Shown here one piece after another: positions 1-9,400 of a stretch of 64,000 bases of DNA; position 1 is the stretch's first letter; the number at the start of each line of letters is the position of its first letter. Made by a program: the position numbers and the translations under genes. Under the pieces are notes generated by a model that was not told where the DNA came from, did not search any database, and saw only the letters and a list, made by a program, of their open reading frames with translations. The DNA comes from Sandaracinaceae bacterium. Lineage in GTDB: Bacteria > Myxococcota_A > Polyangia > Polyangiales > Houyiibacteriaceae. The stretch covers positions 248,001 to 312,000 of the forward strand of contig JACKEJ010000008.1 of NCBI GenBank assembly GCA_020633055.1, read 5' to 3'.

Positions 1-491
1 CGGTGGACCACCTCGGTGGACCCCACCACGAAGGTGTCCGCCGTGACGATGCCCTGCGCCCGCTCGTCCCCACGCAGCGTGTGCGTGCGGTACGTGAAGG
101 TCGCCTCGGGCGGGTTGAGCAGCTCGATGTGCTGTGGCTCGAACGCCCCACGGAACAGGACGGCGCCCGAGTCGTGCACGGGGTCCATGCCGAAGACGAT
201 GCTGTCCGTGCGGTCCAGCAGCTGCACCACGCGCCGGAACTCACCCTGCTCACGCTCGCTGAGGGTGTTGAGCAGCGCGTCGTGCACCAGGCTGTAGTAG
301 GGGGACTGACGCACGCTCGCGGTGTCGACGTGCACCACCACGGGCGTGTCGGCGTCCAGCAGGCGAACGAGCGGCGGGGGCCCCGCCGTGACGGGCGTGG
401 TGCTTCCGCCTCCGCCGCCGCCGCAGGACGCGATGGAGGCGCACAGGGCCGTGAGGGAGAGCAACGCGAGGGTACGAAGACGACGTGACAT
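1..491 (-). CDS. Lipoprotein of unknown function (3' end outside window)
   Basis: The reading frame starts at ATG 491 and runs off the left edge, so only the first 163 residues are visible. The N-terminus is a lipoprotein signal: basic MSRRLR, a hydrophobic stretch and a lipobox ending SIASC, followed by a run of six glycines. The mature part begins with a motif like PVVVHVDTASVRQSPYY, which resembles secreted Myxococcota proteins that score per-protein quantities, but I recognise no named domain. It is divergent from the next gene, with about 90 bp between the starts. Function unknown; expression as a lipoprotein is well supported. Confidence 0.75.
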   Translation of the reverse strand, partial: MSRRLRTLALLSLTALCASIASCGGGGGGSTTPVTAGPPPLVRLLDADTPVVVHVDTASVRQSPYYSLVHDALLNTLSEREQGEFRRVVQLLDRTDSIVFGMDPVHDSGAVLFRGAFEPQHIELLNPPEATFTYRTHTLRGDERAQGIVTADTFVVGSTEVVH

Positions 492-579
492 GGCGGGGAA
501 GATACCAGTCCCCGTCGGGTGTCGCATCGGGGAGTGCGGGAAGCTGGCCAACCGCCCAGAATGTCGACATGCTGTGGGC

Positions 580-936
580 ATGGTGATGAAGCCCGGCGGC
601 GCACGGCGTGCGTCCCTCCTCCTGCTACCGCTGTTGCTGGCGGCGGTCGTGGGGAGCGCGCTCGGCAGCAGCCAGCCCGTGAGCGCCGAGGTGCCCGAGA
701 GCCCGGACTGCCTCACGGTCCGTGGCGAGGCGCGCATGCAGGCGTACGGCTACGCGCACGTGGTCGTGGTGCAGAACGCCTGCCGCCGCGTGGCGCACTG
801 CGAGGTCTGGACCAGCGCCGACCCCACGCCCCGCCACCGCCTCGTGGTGCGCGCGGGTGAGACGGGCAGCGTGACCACACGCATCGGCTCCCCCGCGCGC
901 GAGGTCGTCCCCGGACATCAATGCGAGCTGCGCTGA
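580..936 (+). CDS. Small secreted protein, unknown function
   Basis: A 118-residue protein beginning MVMKPGGARRASLLLLPLLL, with a clear signal peptide and probable cleavage after about residue 35 (VSA-E). The mature part carries four cysteines (CLTV, NACRR, HCEVW, HQCEL), suggesting two disulfides in the periplasm or outside. A second in-frame ATG lies at 586. The 3' end overlaps the start of the next gene by 16 bp in another frame, so the two are probably co-transcribed. I do not recognise the family. Confidence 0.65.
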   Translation: MVMKPGGARRASLLLLPLLLAAVVGSALGSSQPVSAEVPESPDCLTVRGEARMQAYGYAHVVVVQNACRRVAHCEVWTSADPTPRHRLVVRAGETGSVTTRIGSPAREVVPGHQCELR

Positions 937-2378
937 CCCTGCTCCTCGGGCTGGTGGGCGTCGCCTCCTGCGCTTCGCTGGCGCGCGCCCAGCTGGTGGA
1001 CGAGGGCTACTCGCTCGACTTGGTGGAGATCCCGGTGCTCGGCTCCGGGCGCGTGGTGAGCATGGGCGGCGCGTTCGTGGCGCTGGCGGAGGGCATCGAC
1101 GGCGTGCCGCTGAACCCGGCCGCGTACGCTGTCCGCAACGCGCGCGAACACAGCTTCTTCGAGTGGGAGCTGTCGCCCAGCTTCTCGTACGGCACGAGCG
1201 ACAACGACGTGTTCAACAGCGGAAGTGGTGGGCTGAGCGTCGACGAACAGTTCTCCATCGAGCTTGGCCTGCGCTTCCAGTTCGGGCCTGTGGGCGTCGG
1301 CGGCTACATGCACTTGGAGTTCTATGAAGCGGTCATGGATGGCCGGGTAGTGTCGGTCACCGCCACGCGCTCGCACGTGGGTGGCGGCGTCGCGTTGTTC
1401 GGCGGGCAGCTGGTGGTGGGGGCGGGGCTGCGCACGCTGCAAGCGACCTTGTCGGCGAGCACCGAGGCGGGCGAAACATACGAGCTGGACCTCTTCTCGT
1501 TCGTGGGCTTCGGCGTCGAGGCGGGCGCCCTGTACATGCCGGCCGACCGGCAGTACCGCCTGGGCGTCGCCGTGGCGGGGCCGGTGCACTCGCAGGTCGA
1601 TCTGGTGACGTCGTCCATGGCCGGCACGCAGCCGCAGGTGCCGCGTCCGAGCGGCTTCCGGAGCCCGCTCGAGCTGCGCCTGGGCGGGGCCTACCAGTTC
1701 GGGCGGCGGCGCCTGAACACGCGCCCCTTCGAGAAGAAAGACCCCGAGGGACCCATCATGCGCGAGCTGCATCAGCTGTGGTGCGAGCGCGAACTGGAGC
1801 AGGTGCGGCGTGAGCTGGCCTCGTCGGGCACAGCCGAGCCCGAGCGAGGGCTGCAGTGTCCGCGGCTGCGCATTCGGGCGCGTGACCCCGCGTTCCGCGC
1901 GGCCGAGCGTGAGCGGCGCGAGCACGAGCTCGACGAAGCCGAGGAGCGCATCGACCGACTGGAAGACGAGTTCGATGCACACCTGAGGGCCCTGGCGGAC
2001 CAGGCCCCGCGCGAGTTCTACCTGCTGTCGGCCAGCGTCATCTTCTACGGTCGCGCGGAGCCCGACTCCATCGGCATCGATGCGTTCTTCGACCAGGAGC
2101 ACCGCACGCGTCGACAGACCGCGTCCTTCGCGTTCCGACTGGGCGCCGAGGCCGAGCCGTGGCCCAACCGGCTGAAGACGCGCGTGGGCATGTACCTGGA
2201 GCCTGCGCGCAGCGAGGAGCTCCCGCCGCGCCTGCACGGGACGTTCGGCATCGATCTGCGGCTGTTTCGCTGGGACCTGTTCGGGCTGATGGACCCGTTC
2301 GACTTCCGCGTGTCGTTCACGTTCGACGGCGCGCGGGACTACGTCATGTACAGCGTGGGCGCGGGCATGTGGTACTAA
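921..2378 (+). CDS. Outer-membrane beta-barrel-type protein with coiled-coil insert
   Basis: 485 residues with a signal peptide ending near ASLARA-Q. After it comes LGSGRVVSMGGAFVALAEG and VPLNPAAYA, a pattern typical of FadL/PorV-like outer-membrane proteins (an early 'gGaf.al.dg...NPA' segment). Alternating hydrophobic beta-strand segments ending in aromatic residues follow, and the last residues are VGAGMWY, with a terminal aromatic as in barrels. Residues of about 275-355 form a charged helical insert (AAERERREHELDEAEERIDR) that should lie in the periplasm or as an extended loop. It starts inside the previous gene (16-bp overlap). The barrel assignment is by pattern only; the substrate is unknown. 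Confidence 0.65.
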   Translation: MRAALTLLLGLVGVASCASLARAQLVDEGYSLDLVEIPVLGSGRVVSMGGAFVALAEGIDGVPLNPAAYAVRNAREHSFFEWELSPSFSYGTSDNDVFNSGSGGLSVDEQFSIELGLRFQFGPVGVGGYMHLEFYEAVMDGRVVSVTATRSHVGGGVALFGGQLVVGAGLRTLQATLSASTEAGETYELDLFSFVGFGVEAGALYMPADRQYRLGVAVAGPVHSQVDLVTSSMAGTQPQVPRPSGFRSPLELRLGGAYQFGRRRLNTRPFEKKDPEGPIMRELHQLWCERELEQVRRELASSGTAEPERGLQCPRLRIRARDPAFRAAERERREHELDEAEERIDRLEDEFDAHLRALADQAPREFYLLSASVIFYGRAEPDSIGIDAFFDQEHRTRRQTASFAFRLGAEAEPWPNRLKTRVGMYLEPARSEELPPRLHGTFGIDLRLFRWDLFGLMDPFDFRVSFTFDGARDYVMYSVGAGMWY

Positions 2379-2539
2379 CGCGCCGTGAGGCGCGGTTCTC
2401 GCGGGTCCAGGGACCAACTGGGCGCTGCGGAGGGCGAGGGGTCGCGACGGTGGCGGGTGGGGAGGGACAGGCTCGTGGGGCGGGATGGTTGTGGCTCGCC
2501 TTTTCGCGCGGGGTTCCTGGTATCGTTCGGGGGAACGCT

Positions 2540-2953
2540 ATGTCCTTGGAAACGGATCGGTCGGAGTGGCCTCTCTTGGTGGTGCGGTGGCCCGAGGGGG
2601 TCGTGACGGATGAGAGTCTCGACCGCTATCTGGCGGAGTCCGTGCAGGACTTGTCGCGGCGGACGGTGCACTGCGTGATGCACGACTCGCGCACGGCGAT
2701 GGGGCTGAGCGCAGCGCAGCGGCGGCGCATGGCGGCGCACTTGGCGCAGCACGAGCACGCCATCCGTCAGTGGACGTCGGGGGTGGCCATTGTCAGCCCC
2801 AGCGCGGTCATCCGGGGGATGATCACGGCGGTGAACTGGATCACCGGCACGCCGTGTCCGCAGCGGACGTTCGCGACCGAGCCCGAGGCCCGGGCTTGGC
2901 TGCGGGACGTGCATCGGCAGAAGACACACACGGAGGCGCCGTTCGCGCCGTGA
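2540..2953 (+). CDS. Small STAS/SpoIIAA-like protein
   Basis: 137 residues, no signal peptide or membrane segment. The pattern of short beta-strands and amphipathic helices, an internal MHDSRTAMGLS and the ending FATEPEARAWLRD ('f.t..eA..WL') recall the small STAS-like domain proteins common in Myxococcota. The central segment SAVIRGMITAVNWITGTPCPQRTF contains one cysteine. The ATG at 2540 is the first that fits; the open frame upstream has no coding character. It stands alone between the barrel gene and the GST gene. The family call is tentative; the function is unknown. Confidence 0.6.
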   Translation: MSLETDRSEWPLLVVRWPEGVVTDESLDRYLAESVQDLSRRTVHCVMHDSRTAMGLSAAQRRRMAAHLAQHEHAIRQWTSGVAIVSPSAVIRGMITAVNWITGTPCPQRTFATEPEARAWLRDVHRQKTHTEAPFAP

Positions 2954-3028
2954 TGGTCGGGCGCGCTGGCGCGCGTAACGAACACGGTACTGGCGCGACA
3001 GGCACCACACCCCAGCCAGGAGGACGCC

Positions 3029-3682
3029 ATGACCTTGAAGCTCTACGCCCACCCCTTCTCCAACAACGCCATGCGCGCCCAGCTGTATCTGGACGAGAAG
3101 GGGCTTCCGTACGAGTACGTCACCGTCGACCTCTTCAAGGGCGAGCACAAGCAGCCGGCGTACCTGGCCATCAACCCGCGCGGGCAGGTGCCCTGCATCG
3201 TCGACGGGGACATCACGGTCTACGAGAGCGTCGCCATCATCCAGTACCTCGAGCACCGCTACCCGGAGCCGGCGCTCATCCCCAGCGACCCGACCGACAT
3301 GGCGACGTGCATGCGGCTGATCGGCGAGTTCCACCAGAAGCTGGACCCCACCAACATCTTCGGCTCCGTGAAGTTCCGCGGCATGCGGCGCGCCGAGCTG
3401 GGTGAGCGCCTCGAGAAGCTGCTCAACGAGTGCCGCACGTGGGAGGGCTACCTGGGCGACGCACCGTACTTCGCCGGGCAGGCGTACTCCATCGCCGACA
3501 TCGTGGTGCTGCCCTTCTTCGGCATGGTCATCGACGGCCTGGGCCTGCCGCAGCGGGACTTCCCGCGCCTACACGCGTGGTACGAGCGCTGCAAGGAGCG
3601 TCCGTCCGTGGCCAAGCAGCCGTGGTTCTCGGCCTTCGCGTCCGAGAAGGCCAACGCCGACCAACACGTGCTCGCCGAGTGA
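3029..3682 (+). CDS. Glutathione S-transferase family protein
   Basis: 217 residues, the usual GST length. The N-terminal thioredoxin-like domain (residues 1-80) opens with LKLYAHPFSNNAMRAQLYLD, contains the cis-proline segment GQVPCIVDGD and the glutathione-binding ES of VYESVAIIQYLEHRYP. The all-helical C-terminal domain includes YFAGQAYSIADIVVLPFF, the typical 'f.G...s.AD....p' N-capping box. A ribosome-binding site (AGGAGG) lies just before the ATG. The alpha/beta hydrolase starts 12 bp after its stop, so the two are probably one transcript. Cytosolic; substrate unknown. Confidence 0.85.
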   Translation: MTLKLYAHPFSNNAMRAQLYLDEKGLPYEYVTVDLFKGEHKQPAYLAINPRGQVPCIVDGDITVYESVAIIQYLEHRYPEPALIPSDPTDMATCMRLIGEFHQKLDPTNIFGSVKFRGMRRAELGERLEKLLNECRTWEGYLGDAPYFAGQAYSIADIVVLPFFGMVIDGLGLPQRDFPRLHAWYERCKERPSVAKQPWFSAFASEKANADQHVLAE

Positions 3683-3694
3683 TAGGCTGCGCGG

Positions 3695-4579
3695 ATGCCC
3701 ATCGCGAAGAGCAACGGAATCGAGATCGACTACGAGGTCGAAGGCGAGGGTGAGCCCCTGGTGCTCATCATGGGCTTCGGTGCCCAGCGCATCGTCTGGC
3801 CGCGTGAGCTGATTGACCAGCTGGTGCACGCGGGCTTCCGGGTCATCACCTTCGACAACCGCGACGTGGGCGGCTCCACCAAGCTGAACCACCTGGGCAT
3901 CCCCGACGTGCGCAAGACGCTGGTGCGGTCGCTGCTGGGGCTGCCCGTGAGCGGCCCCTACCGCATCGCGGACATGGCGCGCGACGTCGTCGGTTTGCTG
4001 GACGCGCTCGGCATCGAGCGGGCCCACGTGGCAGGCGCGTCCATGGGCGGGATGATCGCGCAGGAGCTCGCCATCGGGCACGGCGAGCGGCTGCTCACCA
4101 TGACGTCGATCATGTCCTCGCCGGGAGGGCGCCGCTACAGCCTGGGGCGTCCCGAGGCCATCAAGAAGCTGATCGACAAGCCCGCCAAGAGCCGCGACGA
4201 GCACGCACAGAAGCTGGTGGCGACCTTCCGCGTGTTGTCGGGTCCTGGCTTCCCGTTCGATGAGGCGCGCACGCACGCCATCGGCCTAGAGGCCTGGGAC
4301 CGAGGCGTGTTCCCGGCCGGCGCGGCGCGGCAGTTCGGCGCCATCCTGGACTCGAGCACCGACAGGCGGGCGCGGCTCGCGCAGGTGCGCGTCCCCAGCC
4401 TGGTACTGCACGGCACGCACGACCCGCTCATCCCGGAGCGCGCGGGCAAGGCCACGGCGCGGTTCATCCCGAAGGCGCGCTACGTGCCCATTCCGGGCAT
4501 GGGGCACAGCTTCCCGGCCGCAGCCATGCCGCACCTCGCGGGCGCCATCCACTCGCACGTGCTCGCCCACGCGGGCTGA
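3695..4579 (+). CDS. Alpha/beta hydrolase
   Basis: 294 residues with the complete alpha/beta-hydrolase core. The nucleophile elbow is GASMGG with Ser116; the acid is probably Asp243 in HGTHDPLIP, and the histidine is His271 in GMGHSFP. An oxyanion region LIMGFGAQ and the strand FRVITFDNRDVGGS are typical of the aclacinomycin methylesterase/haloperoxidase-like branch. No signal peptide, so cytosolic. It follows the GST gene by 12 bp. The substrate cannot be read from the sequence; an esterase or lactonase role is likely. Confidence 0.85.
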   Translation: MPIAKSNGIEIDYEVEGEGEPLVLIMGFGAQRIVWPRELIDQLVHAGFRVITFDNRDVGGSTKLNHLGIPDVRKTLVRSLLGLPVSGPYRIADMARDVVGLLDALGIERAHVAGASMGGMIAQELAIGHGERLLTMTSIMSSPGGRRYSLGRPEAIKKLIDKPAKSRDEHAQKLVATFRVLSGPGFPFDEARTHAIGLEAWDRGVFPAGAARQFGAILDSSTDRRARLAQVRVPSLVLHGTHDPLIPERAGKATARFIPKARYVPIPGMGHSFPAAAMPHLAGAIHSHVLAHAG

Positions 4580-4603
4580 GCGCGCGCAGCGGGAGACCTT
4601 GGG

Positions 4604-5251
4604 TCAGTCCCAGTCGTCGGCTCGTGACGGAGCGTCGTCTCCGTATCCTTCTTCCTCGTCCAGGTAGCCGTCGTCGTCCTCTTCGTACACGCCCGCGGCG
4701 GCTTCGGCCTCGGCGGCTTCCCGCTGTTCTTCCATGGCGCGGAGCGCGCTCCGCACGGAGATGCTCAGCACGGTCACGCCGAACACCACCATCCCCACGA
4801 TGGTCAGCACCAGGATGCTGATGCGGGCCGGCGCGGACATGCGGTCGACTGACGCCGCCACCCGCAGCTCGAGGGTCTGCACGATGGGCGGCGCTGGAGT
4901 CGTGGTGGGCGGGGCGGGCTGGGGCAGCGTCGGGGCTTGCGGCCGGTTGACCTGGAGCGAGTGGGGCGTGGCCGCGGGCGCTGGGCGGGCGATGTCTTCC
5001 AGCTCGAGCGAGAAGGGCTCGGGTTCGGGTGGCTGCGACGCGGACGACCCGTGCGCAAGGGAGGCCTCGCGCGCGGAGGGAGGCGCGTGGAGCTCGCCCA
5101 GCTCGAGCTCGTCGTCCAACGCGGGGAGCGGCCGCGCAGGGGGCGCGGCACCAGGACGCGCTGCGCCCCGCAGCGGAGGCTGCGCAGGAACGTCCAGCTC
5201 GAGCTCGAACTCGAAGCGGTCCTCGGGTGGCGGGTCGTCGGGCCCGCTCAC
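4604..5251 (-). CDS. Single-pass membrane protein, proline-rich with acidic tail
   Basis: 215 residues starting at GTG 5251, which overlaps the TGA of the upstream gene (GTGA). The open frame continues further upstream but loses coding character there. The first half is low-complexity, rich in Pro, Ala and Glu, with short acidic-hydrophobic motifs of the type FELELDV, DELELGELH and FSLELEDI. One membrane segment, ISILVLTIVGMVVFGVTVLSI, lies near residue 150, followed by an alanine/glutamate helix and a very acidic tail (EEDDDGYLDEEEGYGDD). Last gene of the six-gene minus-strand operon. Such layouts are common in Myxococcota; the function is unknown. Confidence 0.65.
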   Translation of the reverse strand: MSGPDDPPPEDRFEFELELDVPAQPPLRGAARPGAAPPARPLPALDDELELGELHAPPSAREASLAHGSSASQPPEPEPFSLELEDIARPAPAATPHSLQVNRPQAPTLPQPAPPTTTPAPPIVQTLELRVAASVDRMSAPARISILVLTIVGMVVFGVTVLSISVRSALRAMEEQREAAEAEAAAGVYEEDDDGYLDEEEGYGDDAPSRADDWD

Positions 5252-6483
5252 AGCCCCAGCTCCTCGCTGTAGTGGTGCGTCAGTAACCCGAGGATGCGCG
5301 CGGACACCATCATGGACCCGACGTCCACGACCAGCCCGATGGCGGACATCAGCAGCGCCCCGCCGAGCGCCCCGACGAGGCCCGCGTCGGGGTCCACCAG
5401 GCCGAACACGGTGAGCATCCCGCCGCTGGCGGCGAGGGCGACGCTGACGAACCAGAAGGCGCTGAGGTACGCGAGGGTCACGAAGTAGGGCACGGGGATG
5501 CGGCGCGCCACGATCAGCCCGATGAATGGGTTCACGCCGCTGCAGCCTTTGCCGAGCGCGGCGGCCGCGAAGGCGCCGGGGAGGGCCACGAGTGGGAGCA
5601 GCACGGCCAACACGAACAGCGCCACGACCCCAGCGTCGGCACCGTGGGTGGGCGCTGGCCCGAAGGACCACAGCACCACCAGCGCCGGGACCAACGCGAG
5701 GAACGACACGATCAGGAAGCGGAAGCCCGCGAACCAGAGCTCGCCGAGATCCTCGCTGCCCAGCCGCAGGTCGGCCTGGCCCACGTGGCTGCGGCGCACC
5801 ACCAGCGCGAACGCTGCGAAGCGCAAGAGGTAGACCGCCATCGGGGCGCCGAAGGCGATGGTGATGGAGCCCGTGACGGCGCCGAACATGGACATGAACG
5901 AGAGCACGCTGAGCCCGAGCACCGTCGACACCACCGCGGGCTGCAGCAGGAACGCGGGCGCGGCGACCAGGGCGGCGTAGTACGACACCTTGGCGACTCC
6001 CATGTCGTTCGCGGTGGTGGCATGGGCGGGGCGCGGGACGCGTGGGGTTGCGGCCGGTCCGTCTGACGCGGGTGCAGCAGCGGACCGTGGAGCGGTACCG
6101 TGCGTCGCGGAGCCAGACGGCGACCCAGGCACGCCTTCGCCAGCCGCCGCTGCACGGGGGACCGCGACCACGCCGCGTGTTGGCGAGTGCGCGGATGACG
6201 CGGCGTCAGGCGCGGTCGCTGCGTCCGTCAGGCTCGCCGCAGGGGGCGTCGTCGCAGCGCGTCGCGAAGGCCGAGCCTCGAGCGTGAGGCCCGCGGAAGA
6301 CAAGCGCGTGGAGAGGGCCTGCATCTCCTCGGGGGCCGCGCCGTGCAGCAGCATGGCCGGCGTCGAGAGCACCGCCTCGCGCGCGCGCGCGCGATCGCCG
6401 AGGGCCTCGGTCAGCGCCTCCATCGCCAGCCGCGGGTCCGTGACCTCCGTCAGCCAGAGGTCATAGCGTGTGGGTTCGCTCAT
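5248..6483 (-). CDS. Multi-pass membrane protein, unknown function
   Basis: 411 residues. Residues 1-75 are a soluble domain (MSEPTRYDLWLTEVTDPRLA...) followed by an Ala/Pro/Thr-rich linker to about 160. The rest holds some six to eight membrane segments, for example FLLQPAVVSTVLGLSVLSF, FLIVSFLALVPALVVLW, VVALFVLAVLLPLVALPG and ALLMSAIGLVVDVGSMMVS. The soluble start looks like the ribosomal-L7/L12-C-terminal-like helper domains found on bacterial membrane proteins, but the match is weak. It starts 3 nt after the metzincin stop and overlaps the next gene by 4 bp, so it is translationally coupled to both. Confidence 0.65.
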   Translation of the reverse strand: MSEPTRYDLWLTEVTDPRLAMEALTEALGDRARAREAVLSTPAMLLHGAAPEEMQALSTRLSSAGLTLEARPSRRAATTPPAASLTDAATAPDAASSAHSPTRGVVAVPRAAAAGEGVPGSPSGSATHGTAPRSAAAPASDGPAATPRVPRPAHATTANDMGVAKVSYYAALVAAPAFLLQPAVVSTVLGLSVLSFMSMFGAVTGSITIAFGAPMAVYLLRFAAFALVVRRSHVGQADLRLGSEDLGELWFAGFRFLIVSFLALVPALVVLWSFGPAPTHGADAGVVALFVLAVLLPLVALPGAFAAAALGKGCSGVNPFIGLIVARRIPVPYFVTLAYLSAFWFVSVALAASGGMLTVFGLVDPDAGLVGALGGALLMSAIGLVVDVGSMMVSARILGLLTHHYSEELGL

Positions 6484-6486
6484 GCG

Positions 6487-9400
6487 TCAGAAGAAGGTGT
6501 TGCTGATGCCGTAGCGGCCCTGGAGATCGATCAGGTACTCGAGGAAGCTCTCCTCTGCCTCGAGCGCCTGACGCGCCTCCGTGAGTTCGGCGCTGGGGCC
6601 CATGAGCTCCAACGCTACCACACGCTCCTGCGCTTCGATCGCGCGGCGCAGCAGCTGGAAGCCCAGCTGCTCTTCTTCCAGATTGTAGGCCGTGCGCGGG
6701 CGGATCTTCACGGCCACGTAGCGCACGCGCAGGCGGCGCGAGTCGAAGATGACGTAGTCCGCGTCGTCGGGGGTGTCGCAGCCGTCCGGCACGCCCGCGT
6801 CCACCACCAGGTGCGCCGAGCCGGGCACCGCGGCGCCCAGCGCGCAGGTGGTGCTGTCGTCCTGCTGCACGTCCGGGATGGTGAAGCCGGCGCCGCTGCC
6901 CACGCGGAAGATCTGCAGGCGCTGCTCGAAGGTGGTGTCGAAGAACACGGGGAACTGCGCCAGCGCCAAGATGGTGGCCCAGCTGCGCAGGAGCGGGTTG
7001 CTGGTGCCCTCGAGCGGCGGCGTGGGGTACGTCAGCTCCTGGCTGGCGCGGCAGGGCAAGGCGTCACCGCCCGGGGGGCTGCAGTCGCCGAGCACGGTGC
7101 CGCGGTACCAGCTCATGTTCTCCACCACGGGCTCGCCCCCACTGAAGCTCACTCGCGGCGCGAACCAGCGCGGGTCGTCGATCACCAAGCCGCCGAAGAG
7201 TTCGGTCATCTCCACCGGGAAGAGGTCGAAGAAGTTGATGAAGTAGCGCTCGTCCGGGTCGAAGCTGAGCCCCCAGTCGCGCAGCGCCAGCGCCTGCAGC
7301 GCGACGAACTTGTCCACCAGCACGCCCGCGCGCTCCACGCGGAAGAAGCCGAAGTAGCCGTCCTGGTACTGCGAGTACACGCCGAAGCCCTGGCCCGGCA
7401 GCAGGCTGAAGTCGGCCCCGGGCGCGTCGGGCTCGGCGCTGATGCGCGCGTAGGTCTGCGTGTCCGTGTCGAGCGCGTAGCTGCCCACGTCGGGCAGGTT
7501 CACCAGCTCCGTGAACCAGTTCATGGCGTCCACCGAGGCGTAGAACTGGTCCTGCAGCCCGAGCGGTCCGCGGTTGCTCGAGAAGCCCGGCTCGAAGTTC
7601 AGGCGGAAGAACAGGTGCTGGTAGATCTTGGCCGCGTCGATGATGGCGCCCGTGGCCCCGCCCGCGCGCGCGCCGCCCGTGCGGAAGCGGCGGTAGTAGG
7701 TGGGGCCGTAGCTCTCGAGCCAGCTGCGCCGGGAGTGGTCGATGGCCTCCTGGAAGGACTCACCGGCGTCGAAGCGCGTGCACCAGCTGATGTCGTTGGT
7801 GCGCTCGTCCGGGCAGAAGAGGTATGTCACGGGCGTGAAGTCGATCTCGCCGTCGCTGTCGAGGTCGGACTCGTAGGCGGCGCCGTCCACGTAGTCCTGG
7901 AAGTCCGCGTCGAAGCTGGAGCACACGCAGGCCGTCGCGCCCCCACACGGGAGCTGCAGCGGGACCTCGCGCGTGTTGCGCACGCAGCGCTGCGTGATGG
8001 GCTGGTCCCCGAGCGCGCCACCCTCGGCGGAGGCGGGGCAGTCGCGGTCCACGCGGCACGTGTCGCCGCCCGCGTAGCTCTGGAACCACGTGCGCGGCGT
8101 GATGTCGCTGCGGCGCAGGCCGTTGGCCGAGTCGCTGGACGTGACGGCCGCGTCCCCGACGAAGCCCTCCACCATGTCGAAGTAGTTCCACACGGCGGCG
8201 GCCACGTCGTAGCGGCCGAGCCCCTGCGCGTCGCCGGTGTCGCCGTTGTAGTCCATGGTGGAGCTGGTGCTGTGGTTGTGCGCGCCGCGGGCCGCGCGCT
8301 CGTTCCGCACCCGGCGCAGCTCGGCCAGGTAGGCCTCCACCTCGCCCGGACCCACGAAGCCGTCGCCGTCGCCGCCGTTGCTGGGCGCGTCGAAGTCCTC
8401 GTAGCGCGGCAGCAGCAGCTCGTCGCCGCTGGTCGTGTCGTCGCCGAAGGCCACGCGGAACCAGCCGTCGCCGTAGTGGTCGCGGTCGAAGCTGGCGCCG
8501 AAGTTGTGGCGCAGGCCGAGGCTATGCCCCAGCTCGTGGTGCTGCACCATGCGCGTGTACAGCTGCTGCATGCGGATGGACGCCTCGGCGATGGGGCGCC
8601 CGCGGAAGGCCTCGGCCCAGTACTCCCAGTAGCGCGAGCGCAGCAGCGCCGCGTTCACCGGGCACAGGTGGTGCCGCTCGAGCTCGCGCTGACGGGCTTC
8701 ATCCGGCGCGAACACGTCCGGGCGGTTGCCGCGGAAGGGGCTGATGGCGTCCAGCACGTCTGGGTCCAGCGCGTCGAGCTGGTCTGCGTCCGTCGGACCC
8801 GTGGTGCCCGTGGCCGAGAGCGTGCCCAGGTCGAAGGCGCGCTGCAGCGCGTCCACACCGCCGCTCCCGAGGGCGCCCATCACGCCGTTCTCGAAGCGCG
8901 TGCCCGCCAGCGAGCGCAGCCGGTCGCTGCGCACCTGGGTGCGACCGTCCACGCCACGCAGGCGCTCGGCCCGCTGCGCTACGTCCGCCATCGCCCCCTG
9001 CACCGCGCCCAGCGCGTCCACCGGCAGGCCCGGCCACGAGAGCGCGGGTCGAGACGGGTCGTCCACCGAGAACCCATCGCCGGCCGAGCTGGCCACGCTC
9101 ACGGGGTGCATGATGCGGCCCAGGCGCGCGAAGTAGCCGCGCAGGTTCTCGCCCGTCAGGTAGCGCTCCTCGGCCCCCTCCTCGCCGGGCTCGCAGCCTT
9201 GCGTGCCCGCGCAGCGCAGCGCCGGGAACAGCTCGATGGCGCTGGTCGCCGCGGACTCCACGCCCGCCGCCGAGAAGCTCGCGTTGGCGGCGATGAGCTC
9301 GCCGCTGGTGGGGTCGGCCAGGGGCGCGGCCACGCCGCCGAAGGGCGTGTTCACCTGGTTCACGTAGTTGAAGAACTGGTAACGCAGGTCGCCCAGCATC